DNA of 64,000 nucleotides from an uncultured Lachnospiraceae bacterium (GTDB lineage Bacteria; Bacillota; Clostridia; Lachnospirales; Lachnospiraceae): assembly GCA_910585625.1 (NCBI GenBank), contig CAJUFQ010000002.1:1-64000 (forward strand), read 5' to 3'. The notes under the pieces are model-generated. The model made no database searches. It worked only from the letters and a program-made list of their open reading frames with translations, and was not told the DNA's origin. The position numbers and the translations under genes were made by a program. Of the stretch, positions 60,724 through 64,000 are shown in pieces (the first letter of the stretch is position 1; the number at the start of each line of letters is the position of its first letter).

Positions 60724-60750
60724 TTATCGGTTGTTTCATTGGAAACTTTA
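60724..60750 (-). promoter_or_regulatory. Sigma-D promoter of flgM-flgN-flgK-flgK-flgL-fliW-csrA
   Basis: Minus strand: TAAA (60750-60747), exactly 15 bases, ACCGATAA (60731-60724), the same architecture as the other two boxes. It makes flgM autoregulated by the sigma factor it inhibits. Confidence 0.87.
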
Positions 60751-60770
60751 GGAGTTTGTGCAAAGTTCAT

Positions 60771-60798
60771 AAAGGGCTGTGCCAACGCACAGCCCTTT
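60771..60798 (-). terminator. Terminator hairpin of the leucine-rich-repeat gene
   Basis: A 12-bp perfect stem with the loop GTTG, 15 bases after the stop, read on the minus strand. The right arm ends in CCCTTT and no further U-run follows, so it may act with a downstream element. Confidence 0.7.
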
Positions 60799-60812
60799 CA
60801 ATGTTCTTTCTA

Positions 60813-62390
60813 TTATGCTCTCATGCTCTTTTTCTTTCTGGTAATTGCCAAACAGGCTCCTGCAAGGAAAACCCCTGCGCAGAGTACATATCTCGCGTCA
60901 AAAGCAATGCCCGTCTTCGGCGTCCCGCTCTGCACCTGTGCAGTCCCGATGTTCCTGGAAGCAGACGTCCCCGAAGATCTGGCAACTGTCGTGCCGCTGC
61001 CACCGGTAGTTACGTTGGTCCCATTGCCGCCGCTGCTGCCATTTTGGCCGTTTCCTCCGGTTCCATCCTCTGGGCCTTCACCTCCCGGACCATCACCTCC
61101 AGGGCCTTCACCTCCAGGGCCTTCACCTCCAGGGCCTTCATCTATCGGCGGCTTAGAACCGCCACCCTTCGCTTCAAAAATATACCCATTCTGCTCTGCG
61201 AACCGTTCTGCTTCAGAGCCGCTGTAACCGTAAATCACGTCCGGGTTCCAAGAAGACTGCGTACCGATGGATTTTACACTCTTAGGGATGCTCACTGTCC
61301 CAATGCCGCTTCCTGAAAAAGCATCCGCCTCAATCGTAGTTACTGAATTGGGAATTTCCAAGCTATACACATACGGGCAGTTCGCAAACGCGGAAGAACC
61401 GATAGTCTTCATTCCATCTGGAAGCTTTAAGCTAGATTTTCCCATCGGGCAATACAGAAGCTGTGACAAATCGCTGTTATAGACCGCACCGTCAAATGTG
61501 CTGTAACTTCCGTTCCCACTCGCCACATTAACCTCCATCAGGTTGCTGCAGCCGTCAAAAGCGCTGAAATCTATAGAAGAAGTCGCAGCCGGAATCACAA
61601 TGCCGGTCAGCCCGGAACAATTCCCGAACGCCTGGGAGCCGATGCTTCCCACAGATCCCGGAATGTTAATCTCCCCTAAACCGCTGCAGCCATACAATGT
61701 AAGCTCCGGAATGCTCCCCATACCGCCAGACAGGCTTACGGAGCCAAGGCCGCTGCAGCCTGACAACACGCCGCTGCCCATGGAAGACACAGAGTCAGGA
61801 ATTACAATCGAAGATAATCCCACACAATTATTAAAAGCGCTGCTGCCAATTTCTGTCACGCTGGAAGGAATTGTCACAGAACCAAGGCTTCCACATCCGG
61901 CAAATGCACGCGCTCCAATGGAGGATACCCCATCTGGGATGGCCACGGAACCAAGGCTTCCGCACCCATCAAACGTCTCTTCCGGGATGGAGCCTATACC
62001 GCCCGGAAGCTCTGCATAACCCAGTGCGCTGCAGCCGTAAAACACGCCGCTGCCAAGGCTTACGCTTCCGCCAAACACTACGCCCGTCAGCCCGGTGCAG
62101 CCGGAAAAGCTATAGGATCCTACGCTGGTGATATTTGCCGGAATCACTACGCTTGAGATACTGCCATTGCCCGCAAACGCATAATCGGCAACAGCCGTTG
62201 CCGTTTCCGGAAGGGTAATGTCACCGCCCCCTCCATTGTAACCCGTGATTGTCGTTCCATCCATTGCAAATTCACTGACAGCCTCCCCTGTCACCACTTG
62301 CTCAGCCGCCGTCTCCATCGCAGGACACAAGGTAAGGCTTAGCGCGGCAATCAGCAATGCATTGAGACATTTGCTAATCTGTTTTTTCAT
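60813..62390 (-). CDS. BspA-type leucine-rich-repeat surface protein with PKTG sorting signal
   Basis: 525 residues. An N-terminal signal peptide (KKQISKCLNALLIAALSLTLCPA) is followed by about a dozen copies of the 23-residue LRR_5 repeat (consensus AFAGCGSLGSVTIPSSVTEIGSSAF-like), a Gly-Pro-Gly-rich collagen-like stalk (GPGGEG repeats), then TPKTG, a hydrophobic segment and KKK tail: a sortase anchoring signal of the (N/T/S)PKTG kind. The next gene upstream is a class B sortase, the likely partner. It probably binds host or microbial ligands. Confidence 0.88.
   Translation of the reverse strand: MKKQISKCLNALLIAALSLTLCPAMETAAEQVVTGEAVSEFAMDGTTITGYNGGGGDITLPETATAVADYAFAGNGSISSVVIPANITSVGSYSFSGCTGLTGVVFGGSVSLGSGVFYGCSALGYAELPGGIGSIPEETFDGCGSLGSVAIPDGVSSIGARAFAGCGSLGSVTIPSSVTEIGSSAFNNCVGLSSIVIPDSVSSMGSGVLSGCSGLGSVSLSGGMGSIPELTLYGCSGLGEINIPGSVGSIGSQAFGNCSGLTGIVIPAATSSIDFSAFDGCSNLMEVNVASGNGSYSTFDGAVYNSDLSQLLYCPMGKSSLKLPDGMKTIGSSAFANCPYVYSLEIPNSVTTIEADAFSGSGIGTVSIPKSVKSIGTQSSWNPDVIYGYSGSEAERFAEQNGYIFEAKGGGSKPPIDEGPGGEGPGGEGPGGDGPGGEGPEDGTGGNGQNGSSGGNGTNVTTGGSGTTVARSSGTSASRNIGTAQVQSGTPKTGIAFDARYVLCAGVFLAGACLAITRKKKSMRA
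61072..61143 (-). repeat. 15-base tandem repeat encoding the GPGGEG stalk
   Basis: Four to five near-identical 15-base units (core GGGCCTTCACCTCC on the plus strand) encode GPGGEGPGGEGPGGDGPGGEG. Slippage at such repeats commonly varies stalk length between strains. Confidence 0.8.
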
Positions 62391-62419
62391 CTTCTCGTCC
62401 TCCTTACATTTCCTTCCTA

Positions 62420-63571
62420 TTACTGTTTACACTTTTTTGCCACTAAAAACAATCTTCCATCTTCTGTGTAATTATTGCAGGTAGAAAGTGTCAATAGTTT
62501 ATCTCCATACGAGAGGTCTATCTTCTCGTCCATTATGTTCAACGCCTTGATATTTTCCACATATTGCTTAAAAGTTTTCTTACTTCCCGCATTGATGAAA
62601 TTATAATATTTAAGTTCGCCGTCGCCAGCTTCAGCTACCTTAGACAAGCACACCGCTATAATCTCATATTCTGCTTTTTCATAAATCGTATTGAATATAA
62701 CTTTCTTATGTTCTCTCCAGAATGACGGCTCCAGGTATCGTTTCAGCTCCCCGAACATCATGCCGGATTTCATGTTGTGCCCATAAATAATCATGTTGTC
62801 ATCAGGTTCCTCCAAATCGTTCCTGGAATCCAGGAACAGGGAACCGTTTATGTCTTCTTTCCCATTAAAATCATGGTTCAGATAAAAATCACTGCTCTGT
62901 GATACTGCCTGCATTACCGGATAATCAATGCCGGCCCCCTCTATGGTAAGCCAACCGGCAAGGTCTGAGTTCTTTTCATGCAGCGCCTGATACTCTGGCA
63001 GAATCTGTGGCCCGACTTCTTGTATGGGTTCCGCAGCATATATCTCATTGTCCACGGTCTCTGTCTCGGCCACCACAGCTTCCTCACCCTCTGCATCATC
63101 TTCCCCAATGGTATCGAGCAGCTTTGCGGAGAGCCAGTCGGAAGCAGCAGAAATCTCCTGCTCGCTTTTCAGTTTCTCTAATTCCCGCGTCTTCTGGCGG
63201 TCGCTGTACTCGCTTCCCAAAAATACCAGAAAGCAGATTACTGCGCCAGCCATGCAAAGCACCCCTACCACTTGCCGGGGCGATACCTGACGCAGCCTGC
63301 CCAGCAATTTACTCGCGAAGGAATCCCGGGAGATGGCACGGTAATCTTCCATCATCATGTCTGAGAGGTACAGCAGATAGTCGTCTCCTATCACGCTCTG
63401 GAACACAATCTTCCCCTCCCTGACCAAGCTGTAAAGCCTCTGTGCCACGCCCGGTTCATTGATATCCATTTTTTTGGAAATGTATTTTATTTTCTCTAAA
63501 TCGTCGAGGGCTTCCCTATACTTCTGCTCAGAATCAAACTCGAACTTTCCAATACAGTATACTTTATCCAT
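62420..63571 (-). CDS. srtB: Class B sortase with an unusual N-terminal cytosolic domain
   Basis: 383 residues. The catalytic triad is H265 (IIYGHNMKSG), C365 (TLSTCNNY) and R373 (DGRLF). A single membrane segment (VVGVLCMAGAVICFLVFLG, around residue 105-123) anchors it. Before it lie about 100 residues predicted to face the cytosol, absent from classical SrtB, with a charged start (DKVYCIGKFEFDSEQKYREALDDL); the same domain may regulate sortase activity. It presumably joins the PKTG protein downstream to the cell wall. The next gene upstream is a fibronectin type III protein. Confidence 0.88.
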   Translation of the reverse strand: MDKVYCIGKFEFDSEQKYREALDDLEKIKYISKKMDINEPGVAQRLYSLVREGKIVFQSVIGDDYLLYLSDMMMEDYRAISRDSFASKLLGRLRQVSPRQVVGVLCMAGAVICFLVFLGSEYSDRQKTRELEKLKSEQEISAASDWLSAKLLDTIGEDDAEGEEAVVAETETVDNEIYAAEPIQEVGPQILPEYQALHEKNSDLAGWLTIEGAGIDYPVMQAVSQSSDFYLNHDFNGKEDINGSLFLDSRNDLEEPDDNMIIYGHNMKSGMMFGELKRYLEPSFWREHKKVIFNTIYEKAEYEIIAVCLSKVAEAGDGELKYYNFINAGSKKTFKQYVENIKALNIMDEKIDLSYGDKLLTLSTCNNYTEDGRLFLVAKKCKQ

Positions 63572-63600
63572 ATCGATATCAATTTCCTTTCCGCCCGCCG

Positions 63601-64000
63601 CTACTTTTTCGCAGCGATGGATCTTACTGGCGAGTAATCGCTGTAATAAATCTTTGAGCCAATCTTTTTGCCCACACGGATTTTGTAATGATATGTCTTT
63701 CCTTTGGTTGCTTTCTTATCCGTGTATGAACTCTTGTTGGTTGTGGCAATCTTCTTGTATTTGCCTTTGGGGCTGGTGCTTCGGTATACCTGGTAATTCT
63801 TCGCCCCTTTGACTTTCTTCCACTTCAAGGCTACCTGTTTCGACTTGCTGGAAGTAATGCTCGTAATCTTGGTCGCCTTTGGTGCGGTGACACCTTTAAT
63901 TTTCACAAAATCACTGTAGTAATATTTGCCCTGGTTTACAACTGCCCTTACTCGGTAGGTTTCGCTTTTACCGGCTTTCAGCTTGGAAACGGTTGCCTGC
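63601..64000 (-). CDS. C-terminal end of a fibronectin type III-like surface protein (5' end outside)
   Basis: An open frame enters from the right edge and stops at 63601, giving 132 residues. It contains at least one FN3-like domain (VALKWKKVKGAKNYQVYRST, TYHYKIRVGKK) and part of another upstream (VSKLKAGKSETYRVRAVV). The GTG at 63906 is not the real start because the frame continues to 64000. Such FN3 arrays are common in clostridial secreted proteins. No anchor is seen at this end. Confidence 0.75.
   Translation of the reverse strand, partial: QATVSKLKAGKSETYRVRAVVNQGKYYYSDFVKIKGVTAPKATKITSITSSKSKQVALKWKKVKGAKNYQVYRSTSPKGKYKKIATTNKSSYTDKKATKGKTYHYKIRVGKKIGSKIYYSDYSPVRSIAAKK

Noticed and set aside
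61072..61143. CRISPR-like array
   Set aside because: 15-base in-frame tandem repeats without spacers; coding stalk of a surface protein.
60756..61316. Plus-strand frame with repeated TSRAF units
   Set aside because: It is the complement of the GPGGEG repeat of the leucine-rich-repeat gene; no SD and opposite to strong gene evidence.
1..64000. rRNA, tRNA, riboswitch, prophage or insertion sequence
   Set aside because: No recognisable conserved RNA sequence, transposase, integrase or phage gene was seen; small elements could still be missed by eye.

Overview
The window looks like a chromosomal segment of a motile, Gram-positive gut clostridium of the Lachnospiraceae type. The flagellar block has the Firmicutes order flgM-flgN-flgK-flgL-fliW-csrA-flaG-fliD-fliS-fliC, and a class B sortase has a substrate ending in a PKTG-type anchor. 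Base composition is near 50% GC and SD sequences are strong (GGAGG). I saw no rRNA, tRNA, phage, transposon or CRISPR array, and I do not name a species.

Layout. (1) 1-1433: 5' part of an AAA-ATPase-like gene cut by the left edge. (2) 1444-45131: 36 tightly packed minus-strand genes, many overlapping by 4-11 bases, that build and attach an elaborate glycan. They contain a complete pseudaminic acid pathway (pseB, C, H, G, I, F). They also contain CDP-glucose / 3,6-dideoxyhexose genes (rfbF, rfbG, rfbH) joined to a YerE-like ThDP enzyme, a 4-hydroxy-2-oxovalerate aldolase and an acylating acetaldehyde dehydrogenase. A 2-aminoethylphosphonate pathway is present too (PEP mutase fused to a cytidylyltransferase domain, phosphonopyruvate decarboxylase, AEP transaminase, LicC/PntC-like cytidylyltransferase). 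The rest are glycosyltransferases, six methyltransferase domains and two CDP-glycerol-transferase-like paralogues. (3) 45277-48844: three tandem CgeB-like glycosyltransferase paralogues on the plus strand, transcribed divergently. (4) 48945-60659: the minus-strand flagellar late block, with three sigma-D type promoters (TAAA-N15-NCCGATAW) ahead of flgM, flaG and fliC. (5) 60813-64000: a leucine-rich-repeat surface protein, its probable sortase, and the end of a fibronectin type III protein.

How it fits together. The island encodes no lipid-carrier transferase, flippase, polymerase or ABC exporter, and nearly every product looks cytosolic. With the flagellin gene next door, the simplest reading is cytoplasmic O-glycosylation of flagellin before export. 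The glycan would carry pseudaminic acid, a branched 3,6-dideoxyhexose, methyl groups and a phosphonate head group. FlgM/sigma-D and FliW/CsrA control of flagellin is visible in the DNA, including a GGA-loop hairpin just upstream of the fliC ribosome binding site.

The part most likely to be undescribed is the pairing of the DmpFG-like aldolase/dehydrogenase with the YerE-like ThDP enzyme and the CDP-dideoxysugar genes. It could supply a donor longer than the usual two-carbon unit. Second is the twofold 'cytidylyltransferase + methyltransferase + CDP-glycerol-transferase-like' cassette linked to phosphonate synthesis.
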